Shown in pieces: positions 1-9,400 of a stretch of 64,000 bases of DNA. Every line of letters begins with the position of its first letter. The stretch's first letter is position 1. The DNA comes from Proruminimicrobium sp964487915. Lineage in GTDB: Bacteria > Elusimicrobiota > Endomicrobiia > Endomicrobiales > Endomicrobiaceae. The DNA lies in the NCBI GenBank assembly GCA_964487915.1, contig CAZASN010000004.1, positions 1 to 64,000 of the forward strand. The letters are read 5' to 3'. Below the pieces are notes generated by a model. That model ran no database searches, was not told the DNA's origin, and saw nothing but the letters and a program-made list of their open reading frames with translations. Position numbers and translations under genes: made by a program.

Positions 1-963
<963 letters not shown>

Positions 964-1012
964 CATTCTCTAATCCAAGTGATTGAATGTTTAGTTGTTT
1001 TGCCTAATTAAG

Positions 1013-1041
1013 TTGATTTGTTCTTTAAATCACAGTATAAT
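1013..1041 (+). promoter_or_regulatory. Sigma-70-type promoter inside the rRNA operon, before 5S
   Basis: TTGATT at 1013-1018 and a perfect TATAAT at 1036-1041 are separated by 17 bp, so transcription would start near 1048, a few bases before the 5S gene. It could add 5S transcripts or drive 5S, the L10 leader and rplJ-rplL together, since no other good promoter is visible between 5S and the leader. Confidence 0.5.
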
Positions 1042-1053
1042 AATTGAAAAATT

Positions 1054-1170
1054 TCTGGTGGCTATACCGTTGGTGTCACACCCGATCCCATTCCGAACTC
1101 GGAAGTTAAGCCCTTCAGGGCCGATGGTACTTGCACCGCAGGGTGCCGGGAGAGTAGGTCGTCGCCAGAT
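1054..1170 (+). rRNA. rrf: 5S ribosomal RNA
   Basis: About 117 nt with the usual 5S landmarks: complementary ends (TCTGGTGGC with GTCGCCAGA), the loop segment CCCGATCCCATTCCGAACTCGG, and GAAGTTAAGCCC followed by the GGGTGCCGGGAGAGTAGG arm. It lies about 90 bp after 23S, in the common bacterial 23S-5S order. End positions are good to within 1-3 nt. Confidence 0.96.
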
Positions 1171-1178
1171 TCAATATA

Positions 1179-1222
1179 GACTGCAAGCGTTATTAATTTA
1201 GCGCTTGCAGTCATAAGTTTTT
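1179..1222 (+). terminator. Hairpin after 5S rRNA, probable rRNA operon terminator
   Basis: Perfect 11-bp stem (GACTGCAAGCG at 1179-1189 with CGCTTGCAGTC at 1202-1212), 12-nt loop, then a modest T-run at 1218-1222. The gap of five bases before the Ts makes it a weaker terminator than usual. Partial read-through into the L10 leader is plausible, but that is inference. Confidence 0.7.
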
Positions 1223-1224
1223 CT

Positions 1225-1333
1225 GTCAAAGACAGCAAGGACCGAAAGGTTTAATACGAAAGTACTTGCCGAGACTGGGAATAATCGGATAGGTTAATTT
1301 TACAAACTTCTCATCTCGTGAGAAGTTTTTTTT
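1225..1333 (+). promoter_or_regulatory. Ribosomal protein L10 leader with attenuator
   Basis: The segment from about 1225 carries the recognisable L10-leader core (CAGCAAGGACCGAAAGGTT and, downstream, CTTGCCGAGACTGG), the RNA element that L10 or the L10-L7/L12 complex binds to repress its own operon. It is followed by a 9-bp stem (1304-1312 with 1320-1328) and eight Ts (1326-1333), an intrinsic terminator placed 84 bp before the rplJ start. The layout fits feedback attenuation: excess L10 on the leader would alter read-through into rplJ-rplL. Family recognition is from memory of the L10 leader consensus. Confidence 0.85.
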
Positions 1334-1417
1334 ATTTGTGATAAAATTTTGAAGTAATCATTGAAGAATGTTTAGTTTTAAATTTTGTTAAATATAATAG
1401 TTTTGAGGAGTACAAAG

Positions 1418-1939
1418 ATGCCAAATATTAAGAATCAGGAAGAAGTCAAAAGTTTAATCGCCAAATTTAAGGCGATGAAAGGCATGATAATGACTCAGTA
1501 TCAGGGTCTTAACGTCAGCCAGATTTCGGAATTGAGAAACGAACTGAGAAAATGCGGCTGCGAATATGTAGTCGTAAAGAATACGCTCGGTAAAGTAGCT
1601 TTAAAAGAAGTCGGCCTTGACATTGCAAGCGAATATTTTGAAGGGCCTATCGCTCTTGTTATGGAAGAAAGCAATGATCCTGTTTCTCCGGCAAAAATTG
1701 TTTCGGAATTTGCAAAAAAGAATGAAAAATTTGTTGTCAAAGCAGGTTTTTTAGACGGTAAAGTCTTACAGGCGAACGAAATAAACGCATTGGCTGCGCT
1801 TCCTTCAAAAGAAGTTCTTATCGCCAAAATGCTTGGCAGCATGAATGCTCCTATTTCAGGACTTGTAAACGTAATGCAGGGTTCTATAAGAAATTTAGTT
1901 TATGTTTTAAATGCGGTTAAAGAAAAACAAATAGCGTAA
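1418..1939 (+). CDS. rplJ: Large ribosomal subunit protein L10
   Basis: A 173-residue L10 (uL10), which anchors the L7/L12 stalk on the 50S subunit and is needed for translation-factor GTPase activation. The body reads like typical L10: an N-terminal rRNA-binding part with the GMIMTQYQGL and ELRKCGCEYVVVKNTL segments, and a C-terminal helix that would bind L7/L12 dimers. I chose ATG 1418 because GAGGAG lies just upstream (1405-1410); an upstream in-frame TTG at 1385 has no such site. It follows an L10-type leader and precedes rplL, so autoregulation is likely. rplK and rplA, which usually precede rplJ, are not here. Confidence 0.97.
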   Translation: MPNIKNQEEVKSLIAKFKAMKGMIMTQYQGLNVSQISELRNELRKCGCEYVVVKNTLGKVALKEVGLDIASEYFEGPIALVMEESNDPVSPAKIVSEFAKKNEKFVVKAGFLDGKVLQANEINALAALPSKEVLIAKMLGSMNAPISGLVNVMQGSIRNLVYVLNAVKEKQIA

Positions 1940-1944
1940 AGGCG

Positions 1945-1978
1945 GAAGCTTGGAAGTTTGGAAGACGAGAAGCTGAGC
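1945..1978. repeat. Dispersed 8-nt-period intergenic repeat, copy 1
   Basis: Between rplJ and rplL the sequence reads as consecutive 8-mers GAAGCTTG, GAAGTTTG, GAAGACGA, GAAGCTGA. The same unit recurs in at least three other gaps (11591-11622, 49997-50030, 61493-61597). It lies before, and separate from, the rplL ribosome-binding site. Confidence 0.7.
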
Positions 1979-2058
1979 AAAGACAAAGACGAAACAAAAG
2001 ATAAAAAAGCAGTTAAAACAAAAATAAAATTAAAAAATAAAAGTGGGGGATTAGTAAA

Positions 2059-2436
2059 ATGGCTATGACGAAAGATCAATTAATTGAAGCGATTTCATCA
2101 ATGACAGTTTTGGAAATGGCGGAATTGGTAAAGGCTTTAGAAGAAAAGTTCGGCGTTTCAGCAGCGGCACCTGTAGCAGTAGCAGCGGCAGGAGCAGCGG
2201 CACCGGCAGCAGCAGCGGAAGAAAAAACTGAATTCACGGTTGTTTTGGAAAATGCCGGCGCAAATAAAATCGGCGTAATCAAAGTTGTCAGAGAATTGAC
2301 AGGCCTCGGACTTAAAGAAGCTAAGGACTTGGTAGACGGCGCTCCTAAAACAGTTAAAGAAAACGTAGCAAAAGCCGAAGCAGAAGATATGAAGAAGAAA
2401 CTTGCTGAAGCAGGCGCGACTGTAGGTTTGAAGTAA
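2059..2436 (+). CDS. rplL: Large ribosomal subunit protein L7/L12
   Basis: A 125-residue L7/L12 (bL12), the mobile stalk protein that recruits and stimulates elongation factors. The N-terminal dimerisation domain (residues about 1-33) is followed by an Ala/Pro-rich hinge (about 35-56). The conserved C-terminal factor-binding domain contains the KIGVIKVVRELTGLGLKEAK motif. Start ATG 2059 follows GGGGGA at about 2044-2049. The 119-bp gap after rplJ holds an 8-nt-period repeat, which is longer than usual for this tightly coupled pair, so rplL may have extra expression control to reach its higher stoichiometry. Confidence 0.98.
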   Translation: MAMTKDQLIEAISSMTVLEMAELVKALEEKFGVSAAAPVAVAAAGAAAPAAAAEEKTEFTVVLENAGANKIGVIKVVRELTGLGLKEAKDLVDGAPKTVKENVAKAEAEDMKKKLAEAGATVGLK

Positions 2437-2565
2437 TTTAATTTTTTTAACAAGTTGAAATGTTTATATAACGATATTGAAAACGGGTAAAGTTCCTAAA
2501 CCAGAACAATCAACGGCGGTAATAGCAAAACGTATAAAATAATTGTAAAATGAATCAAAAAACAA

Positions 2566-2595
2566 TTGACAAGAGATAAATATTAAGTGTATAAT
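2566..2595 (+). promoter_or_regulatory. Sigma-70-type promoter for rpoB-rpoC-rpsL-rpsG
   Basis: Perfect TTGACA at 2566-2571 and perfect TATAAT at 2590-2595 with an 18-bp spacer. Predicted start near 2602 gives a leader of about 48 nt before rpoB. RNA polymerase genes therefore can be transcribed independently of rplJ-rplL; no terminator was found between rplL and this promoter. Confidence 0.85.
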
Positions 2596-2649
2596 ATACG
2601 CTTAATTTTATCTTTTTTGTCACAAAAATTTATATAAACGGATTAACTT

Positions 2650-5600
2650 ATGAAAAGAGTAAACTTTGGAAGAATAAGTTCCCCGATTGACCCGCCTTTA
2701 TTGCTCGGGATGCAGAAAGATTCTTTTGCGGAATTTTTGCAGATTGAAACAGCCCCGGAAAAAAGAAAAATACACGGTCTTGAAGGCGCTTTTAGAGACG
2801 TATTCCCTCTGACAAATTCAGACGGAAGTTTAGTAATGGATTTTATTTCATACGATTTCGGCGAACCGAAATATTCCGTTGAAGAATCCATAGCAAGAGA
2901 CGAGACTTTTGCAGCCCCTTTAAAAATAAAATTGAGACTTTCACATAAAAAAGAAGACGGCAAACTGAAAGAACTTTCCGAACAGGAAGTTTATTTCGGC
3001 GATATTCCTCTTATGACGCCTACCGCTACGTTTGTTATAAACGGTGCCGAAAGAGTCGTCGTCAGCCAGATACACCGTTCGCCGGGCGTTATTTTTGAAG
3101 AAGACGAAGAAAAAAAAGTAACTCTTTTCGGAAAACCTTTGTATTTCGGAAGAATAATACCTTACAGAGGAGCATGGGTTGAATTTGAATTTGACCAAAA
3201 CGGCATTCTCTACGTAAGAATAGACAGAAAAAGAAAAATACTTGCAACAACGCTTTTAAGAGCAATAGGTTTTGAAAGCGACGTTGAAATATTGAATTTG
3301 TTCAGAGATACGAAAGAAGTTTCGCTTGACGCGGCTCCTTCAACTCTTGCAAACGAATGTCTTGCCGACGATATTTTTGACAAGGCGACAGGCGAAGTTC
3401 TTTTTGATGCCGGTAAAGAATTAACCGAAACGGTTATTGAAAAGATGAAAGCGAAAGGCCTTTCCACCGTTGTCGTATTTAAAGATACGACAATTCTTTT
3501 GACTCTTAAAAAAGATTCAATCAAAACACAAAAAGAAGCAGTAAATCATATTTATAAAGTTTTAAAAACACAGGAATTTATCGTTCAGGAAAGAGCGCAG
3601 GGATTTTTAGACGAATTATTGTTTAAATCGGTAAGAAGATACGATTTTACGACAATAGGAAGATATAAAATTCTTAAAAAACTCGGACCTATTTACCAGT
3701 ATTACAAAGATAATTTTAATTTGACAATACCGGCTGAAAACAAAAGAACCGTTGCAAGAGAAGATATTGTTACCACAATAAAGTATCTTCTTATGATTTA
3801 TAACGGCGATATGAGTTTTGAACATGCGGGTAAAAAAATAAAACTAGGGTTAGACGACATTGACCATCTCGGAAACAGAAGAGTAAGGTCAGTCGGAGAA
3901 CTTTTGGAAAACCAGGTAAGAATCGGTTTGGTTCAGATGGCAAGACTTGTAAAAGAGTATATGAACAATCAGGATAAAGCGACAGTTACTCCCAGATCTT
4001 TGATTAATATTACTCCTTTTGTCGCTCAAATCAGAAAATTTTTCGGAACGTCGCAGCTTTCTCAGTTTATGGATCAGATCAATCCTCTTGCGGAACTTAC
4101 GCACAAGAGAAGACTTTCTGCTCTCGGGCCCGGCGGTTTGAACAGAAAAAGAGCAGGATTTGAAGTCAGAGACGTGCATTATACCCATTACGGACGCGTA
4201 TGTCCGATTGAAACGCCGGAAGGACCGAATATCGGTCTTATAACTTCGTTGTCTGCTTATGCAAGAGTCAACCAGTACGGTTTGATTGAAACGCCTTTCA
4301 AGAAAGTTGAAGGCGCAAAAGTTACAAATAAAATTGAATATATGACTGCAGACACGGAAGACGATTTATTTGTCGCGCAGGCAAATACTCCTATAGACGA
4401 CAAAGGAAAATTTACTACCGAACTTGTACAGGGAAGATTTTATAACGATTTCTTGTTTAAGTCTCCGGATAAAGTCGATTATATGGATATTTCTCCGATG
4501 CAGGTCGTTTCTGTATCGGCGGGTCTTATTCCTTTCTTGGAACATGATGACGCAAACAGAGCTTTGATGGGATGTAACATGCAAAGACAGGCGGTTCCGC
4601 TTCTTGTTACGGAAAGACCTTTCGTTTGTACGGGTGTTGAAGATAAAGTCGCAAAAGATTCAGGAGTATCGGTTGCTGCTCAGATAGACGGAGAAGTCGT
4701 TTCCGTTTCAGCAGATGAAATAATCGTATGGAACAGCAAAGACGGCGTCAAACAGCATACGTTAAGCAAATATTTAAGATCAAACCAAGACACATGCATT
4801 AATCATATTCCGATCGTAAAAGTCGGAGACACAGTTAAAAAAGGCGATATCATAGCCGACGGACAGGCGACAAAAGAAGGACAGCTTTCACTCGGCCAAA
4901 ATCTTTTGATAGCTTTCATGCCTTGGGACGGTTATAATTTTGAAGACGCAATTTTGTTGTCGGAAAAATTAGTCCAGGACGACAGATTTACGTCCGTTCA
5001 CATAAGAGAATTTGAAACGGAAGCAAGAGAAACAACAAAAGGCAGACCTGAAGAAATAACGAAAGATATTCCGAACGTCGGAGCAGAAGACTTGCTCAAC
5101 CTCGATGAAGACGGAGTAATCAGAGTCGGAGCAAACGTACAGAGAGGTGATATCCTCGTAGGTAAAACGGCTCCTAAAGGCGAACAGCAGTCAACTCCCG
5201 AAGAAAGACTTTTGAGAGTTTTGTTCGGTAAAAAAGCCGAAGACGTACAGGACGTTTCTTTGAGAGTTTCACCCGGAACGGCAGGAAAGATTTTGGCGGT
5301 AAGATCGTTTGTAAGAAGAGAAAAACTTTCCGAAAAAGAAGTTAAGAAAAAACAAGATGAAATGACATCTTTGTATAAAGCCGCAAAAGCAAAACTTGAA
5401 AAAGAAAGGAAAGAAGTTCTTGCGCAGGTTTCAAAATCAGAGGCAAAGAAAATAGAATCTTTGTATGAAGCAAAAGAAGAAATACTTAAACAAAATTATG
5501 AAAAGGAAAAAGAGAGATTTAAAAAAGGCGACGAACTGCCGGTTTCCGTAAATAAAATTGTTAAGGTTTATATAGCGTCAAAACTTAAAGTTCAGGTCGG

Positions 5601-6417
5601 CGACAAACTTGCCGGAAGACACGGTAACAAGGGTATTGTTTCAAGAATACTTCCTGTTGAAGATATGCCGAGACTGCCTGACGGAACGCCGGTAGACTGC
5701 GTTCTTTCTCCTCTTGCCATACCGTCCCGTATGAACGTGGGTCAGCTTTTGGAAGCCATGCTCGGATGGGCGGGAAAGGTATTGAATACCCAGATGGTAA
5801 CCCCTGTGTTTGACGGAGCAAGCGAAGATCAGGTTAAGGAACAGGTAAAAAAAGCAAAAGATATGCTTGTTGAACAGAAAGAAAAAGAATTTAAACAGAG
5901 AGGTTTGAAGGGTGAAGAACTCAGCAAAGCTCTTGAAGATTACAGATTGAATTATCTTCCGACCGAAGACTGCAAGATTACATTGTTTGACGGAAGAACC
6001 GGCGAAGCTTTTATGGAAAAAGTTACGATCGGCGTAATGTATATGTTAAAACTTAATCATTTGGTTGAAGACAAAATGCACGCAAGATCAACCGGCCCTT
6101 ATTCTCTGATTACAAGACAGCCTCTCGGCGGAAAAGCCCAGTTCGGCGGACAGAGATTCGGAGAAATGGAAGTCTGGGCAATACAGGCCTACGGCGCATC
6201 GCACGTTCTGCAGGAATTCTTGACCGTAAAATCCGACGATGTTGACGGAAGAGTCAAGATGTACGACGCGATAATAAAAGGCGAAGCTATATCGGAACCC
6301 GGAGTGCCGGAATCGTTTAAGGTTCTTGTAAACGAACTCAGAGCTTTAGGGTTGAACGTAAGCCTTTTAAGCAATAAGGACACCGAGGAAGAAACTGTCG
6401 TTGAAGAAAAAAAATAA
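2650..6417 (+). CDS. rpoB: DNA-directed RNA polymerase beta subunit
   Basis: A 1255-residue beta subunit, forming one pincer and part of the active centre of RNA polymerase. The rifampicin-binding segment is at residues about 460-520 (FFGTSQLSQFMDQ, then THKRRLSALGPGG), followed by RVCPIETPEGPNIGLI. Conserved C-terminal motifs include GRHGNKG and LGGKAQFGGQRFGEMEVWA. Residues about 894-965 form a Lys/Glu-rich, probably coiled-coil insertion before VYIASKLKVQVGDKLAGRHG. In the rifampicin cluster Ile and Ala replace the E. coli N518 and S522 equivalents, while D516, H526 and S531 are kept. Start ATG 2650 has only a weak Shine-Dalgarno sequence. The next gene is rpoC, 42 bp away. Confidence 0.99.
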   Translation: MKRVNFGRISSPIDPPLLLGMQKDSFAEFLQIETAPEKRKIHGLEGAFRDVFPLTNSDGSLVMDFISYDFGEPKYSVEESIARDETFAAPLKIKLRLSHKKEDGKLKELSEQEVYFGDIPLMTPTATFVINGAERVVVSQIHRSPGVIFEEDEEKKVTLFGKPLYFGRIIPYRGAWVEFEFDQNGILYVRIDRKRKILATTLLRAIGFESDVEILNLFRDTKEVSLDAAPSTLANECLADDIFDKATGEVLFDAGKELTETVIEKMKAKGLSTVVVFKDTTILLTLKKDSIKTQKEAVNHIYKVLKTQEFIVQERAQGFLDELLFKSVRRYDFTTIGRYKILKKLGPIYQYYKDNFNLTIPAENKRTVAREDIVTTIKYLLMIYNGDMSFEHAGKKIKLGLDDIDHLGNRRVRSVGELLENQVRIGLVQMARLVKEYMNNQDKATVTPRSLINITPFVAQIRKFFGTSQLSQFMDQINPLAELTHKRRLSALGPGGLNRKRAGFEVRDVHYTHYGRVCPIETPEGPNIGLITSLSAYARVNQYGLIETPFKKVEGAKVTNKIEYMTADTEDDLFVAQANTPIDDKGKFTTELVQGRFYNDFLFKSPDKVDYMDISPMQVVSVSAGLIPFLEHDDANRALMGCNMQRQAVPLLVTERPFVCTGVEDKVAKDSGVSVAAQIDGEVVSVSADEIIVWNSKDGVKQHTLSKYLRSNQDTCINHIPIVKVGDTVKKGDIIADGQATKEGQLSLGQNLLIAFMPWDGYNFEDAILLSEKLVQDDRFTSVHIREFETEARETTKGRPEEITKDIPNVGAEDLLNLDEDGVIRVGANVQRGDILVGKTAPKGEQQSTPEERLLRVLFGKKAEDVQDVSLRVSPGTAGKILAVRSFVRREKLSEKEVKKKQDEMTSLYKAAKAKLEKERKEVLAQVSKSEAKKIESLYEAKEEILKQNYEKEKERFKKGDELPVSVNKIVKVYIASKLKVQVGDKLAGRHGNKGIVSRILPVEDMPRLPDGTPVDCVLSPLAIPSRMNVGQLLEAMLGWAGKVLNTQMVTPVFDGASEDQVKEQVKKAKDMLVEQKEKEFKQRGLKGEELSKALEDYRLNYLPTEDCKITLFDGRTGEAFMEKVTIGVMYMLKLNHLVEDKMHARSTGPYSLITRQPLGGKAQFGGQRFGEMEVWAIQAYGASHVLQEFLTVKSDDVDGRVKMYDAIIKGEAISEPGVPESFKVLVNELRALGLNVSLLSNKDTEEETVVEEKK

Positions 6418-6459
6418 TCTCAAATTAAGTTATTTGAGAATAACGGAAGGACAATATAA

Positions 6460-9400
6460 ATGAGTATAAATAAAAAAAATTCAAAGAAAAAAACACAAAG
6501 TCTGAATTTCTTAGATTTTGATGCCGTGAAATTAACGGTTGCAAGCCCGGACGATATTAAGTCATGGTCTTACGGCGAAGTTAAGAAACCGGAAACTATT
6601 AATTACAGAACATTCAAACCCGAGAGGGACGGATTGTTCTGCGACTGCATATTCGGACCTACGAAAGACTGGGAATGCCACTGCGGAAAGTATAAATACA
6701 TAAAACATAAAGGGACCATATGCGACAGATGCGGAGTTGAAGTTGCGGAATCTAAGGTCAGAAGAGAAAGATTCGGGCACATCAATTTGGCAGTTCCTGT
6801 AGCGCATCCATGGTTTTTGAAAAAACCGCCGTCAAGAATAGGTATTTTGCTTAATATGAAAATATCGGACCTTGAAAAAGTTATTTATTATACAAAATAT
6901 GTTGTTACCAATCCTTTAAGAGACGCTTCGGATACGGTATCTTTTTTACATAAAGGCACATTGTTAAAAGAAGAAGAATTTAATTTGTTTAATTACGGTA
7001 TGAACAGCGCCGTAGTAAGAGAAGAACTTAAAAATGTTTTTGACGGAATTGCCGCGGAAGAATTTGAAGTAAAAGACGAAAAAGAATTGAAAAAAATTCT
7101 TGAAAAAGAAGTTAAAACGATGGCTGATTTCAGCGGCGAGAAAAAAACGGAAATAGCGAATAAAATATTTGAAAATATCAAGAAAGGTTCAAAATATTAC
7201 AGATGCTATTTCAAACCGCACAGCGTATATTTTTATGACGTTGAATCATCGCAGAAATCCGAAATAAAGAAAATTTTGTCTTCTGCTTTTGAAAAATCGG
7301 AAACGGTTTTAATATCAGAAGCCGACAGGAAGATAAAGATAGAATTTTTTGACAGGGAAAAAGAAAAACTTTTTACCGAACTTAGAAAAAATCCGGAAGG
7401 GTTAAAACAGTTTGAAGGAAAGCTTAAAGTTGAAATGTTCAGAATGGACATGCCTATTTTAAAAACTTTCTCAAAACCCGATACTCCTTTGCTTCTTGAA
7501 GAATCCGACATTAAGAAATTTCAATCGGGCTTCGGAACAAATCTTAAAGTTGACATCGGCGCTTCAGCCGTCAGAAAACTTTTGGAAGAAATAAATCTTG
7601 ACGAAGAACAGAAAGCCATAAGCAAAGAAATCGCAAAAACGACTTCGGATGCCGAAAGAGCAAGACTTATAAGAAAACTCAGAGTCGTTGAAGGATTTAA
7701 CAGATCCGGTTCAAGACCGGAATGGATGATACTTACTGTTCTTCCTGTAATACCGCCTGATTTAAGACCTTTAGTTGCTCTTGAAGGCGGAAGATTCGCC
7801 GCTTCGGATTTGAATGATTTATACAGAAGAATTATAAACAGAAATAACAGATTAAGACATATTGAACAGTTAAAAGCTCCGACAGTTATGATAAATAACG
7901 AAAAAAGGCTTTTACAGGAAGCGGTTGACGCTTTGATTGACAACGATTCTATGGCAAGACCCGTAACGGGAGCCGGCAACAGAGTTTTGAAATCATTGTC
8001 GGATACACTTAAAGGAAAGCAGGGAAGATTCAGACAGAATTTGCTCGGTAAGAGAGTTGACTATTCGGGAAGAAGCGTTATCGTTGTAGGCCCTTCTCTT
8101 AAACTGCATCAGTGCGGTATTCCTAAAGAAATGGCGCTTGAACTTTTTAAGCCTTTTATAATAAGAGAACTCATTGCTCAGGAAGGAGCGACATTAAAAT
8201 CTGCAAGAAGGATCCTTGAAAGAGGCGATGTAAGAGTATGGAGCATACTTGAAAAAGTAACGAAAGAACATCCCGTAATGCTTAACAGAGCTCCTACGCT
8301 TCACAGACTCGGCATTCAGGCGTTTGAACCCGTTTTGGTTGAAGGTAAATCAATCCAGCTTCATCCGCTTACATGTACGGCATTTAACGCTGACTTTGAC
8401 GGCGACCAAATGGCGGTTCATGTCCCTATTTCAATAGAAGCGCAGCTTGAAGCAAAAATGCTTATGATGACGACAAAAAATATTTTGTCGCCTTCATCCG
8501 GAAAACCTATAACGGTTCCCGGACAAGATATAGTTTTGGGAAGCTGCTTTATAACGAAGGAAAAAATGGGCGTTCACGGCGAAGGAAGCATTTTCTCGTC
8601 AGTTGCCGAAGTTATAAGCGCATACCAGCAGAAAGAAGTTGATATTCATGCAAGAATAAAAGTTCTTGGTATTACAAACTTGAAAGATTCAAAACTTAAA
8701 GATAACGAACAGAAAGACTTGTCAAAGTGGAAAAATTATAAAGGTGAAAATCCGAATTATACAACAGTCGGAAGAGTGATATTTAACGATCATTTGCCGA
8801 AAAATGACGACGGTTCATACGCGCTCGGTTATGTAAACAGAGACGTAGGGAAAAAAGATTTGGTTTCTCTTATAGATACGTGCTTTAAAACATTAGGACA
8901 GTATAAAACCGTTATATTGCTTGATGAAATAAAGAAACTCGGCTACAAATATGCGACGCTTGCCGGCGTTTCAATTTCAATAGACGCTATGAAAGTTCCG
9001 CCTAAAAAAGACGTGATGGTAAAAGAAGCAAAAGCTCAGATTAAGGAAATTGAAAAACAGGCAAAACTCGGTCTTATAACCGAAAGTGAAAGATACAATA
9101 AAATCATAGATATCTGGACTAAGGTAACGGACGGAGTCGCCGACATAATGTTTGACGAAATGAAAAAGGATGAAAAAGAACCTTACAAACCAAATACAAA
9201 CAGATTTAATTCAATATTTATGATGGCAGATTCCGGAGCCAGAGGTTCAAGACAGCAGGTAAGACAGCTTGCCGGTATGAGAGGTCTTATGGCAAAGCCT
9301 CAGAAGAAACTTTCCGGAGGCATCGGAGAAATTATTGAAACGCCTATTATTTCTAACTTCAGAGAAGGTCTTACGATATTGGAATACTTCTTGTCGACTC

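Noticed and set aside
995..1201. Plus-strand reading frame over the 5S gene
   Set aside because: It covers the complete 5S rRNA and has no ribosome-binding site.
1361..1398. Separate promoter just before rplJ (TATAAT at 1393-1398)
   Set aside because: The nearest -35-like sequence is 26 bp away, too far for a sigma-70 promoter.
7521..7979. Long minus-strand frame inside rpoC
   Set aside because: It is the antisense of a conserved RNA polymerase region; codon bias of rpoC explains the open frame.
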